This document shows positions 15,713 through 15,772 of a stretch of DNA of 15,772 nt, one piece after another. Each line of letters opens with the position of its first letter. Positions within the stretch are counted from its first letter, which is position 1. Below the pieces are notes generated by a model. That model did no database searches. It was given only the letters and a program-made list of their open reading frames with translations, and was not told the origin of the DNA. Source of the stretch: DATBLQ01 sp036555325. GTDB lineage: Bacteria > Pseudomonadota > Alphaproteobacteria > Rhizobiales > Aestuariivirgaceae. The DNA is taken from the NCBI GenBank assembly GCA_036555325.1, contig DATBLQ010000074.1:1-15772 (forward strand), written 5' to 3'. Made by a program: the position numbers and the translations under genes.

Positions 15713-15772
15713 TCAGTGCGGGCGCTTGGGGGCGATGACTAGCCAGGCGGGGGCGTGCCAGCGGATCAGGCG
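15713..15772 (-). CDS. possible 3' end of a convergent minus-strand gene
   Basis: Read on the minus strand, the last 60 bases are open for 19 codons (ending WLVIAPKRPH) and then stop with TGA directly beside the epimerase stop codon. The composition is GC-rich and the amino acids look protein-like. The piece is too short for a product call. An ending of this kind is seen in some methyltransferases, but that is only a hint. Chance openness over 20 codons is common at this GC content. Confidence 0.3.
   Translation of the reverse strand, partial: RLIRWHAPAWLVIAPKRPH

Overview
The window is part of a surface-polysaccharide (capsule, exopolysaccharide or O-antigen) biosynthesis and export locus. 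All convincing genes lie on the + strand. The organism is a Gram-negative bacterium, because there is an outer-membrane polysaccharide export protein with a signal peptide plus Wzz-, Wzx- and Wzy-type proteins. The GC-rich flanks suggest a high-GC proteobacterium. No genus can be named from the sequence alone.

Layout: (1) 88-3871 encodes the export and length-control machinery, a very long multi-SLBB outer-membrane export protein followed by a Wzz-type inner-membrane chain-length regulator without a kinase domain. (2) 3872-4331 is a 460-base non-coding gap with an inverted repeat that overlaps a possible promoter, and a near-perfect 18-base palindrome. (3) 4332-8610 is an AT-richer, tightly packed set: Wzx flippase, Wzy polymerase, SAM methyltransferase and family-4 glycosyltransferase, with 4-base ATGA overlaps at two of the three junctions. 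(4) 8709-9278 is a decayed glycosyltransferase carrying only the C-terminal half, with two compensating frameshifts. (5) 9325-14615 holds an AsnB-type amidotransferase, a GT4 glycosyltransferase, a zinc-ribbon methyltransferase and a DUF1972-type glycosyltransferase. (6) 14705-15712 is a UDP-glucuronate 4-epimerase. The last 60 bases read open on the minus strand and may be the tail of a convergent gene.

Inferred working model: glycosyltransferases build a repeat unit on a lipid carrier. The epimerase supplies UDP-galacturonate, AsnB may amidate a uronic acid, and the two methyltransferases may methylate sugars. Wzx flips the unit, Wzy polymerises it, Wzz sets the length and the SLBB protein exports it. 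The initiating phosphoglycosyltransferase, a tyrosine kinase/phosphatase pair and most nucleotide-sugar genes are absent, so the locus must continue outside the window.

The base composition pattern (GC-rich at 88-2577 and from about 9325 on, AT-rich in the middle) fits a replaceable serotype-type cassette between more conserved genes. I see no insertion sequence, tRNA, rRNA, CRISPR array or phage gene. I found nothing that is clearly an undescribed system. The most useful leads are the decaying glycosyltransferase, the AsnB/epimerase pairing and the structured intergenic gap.
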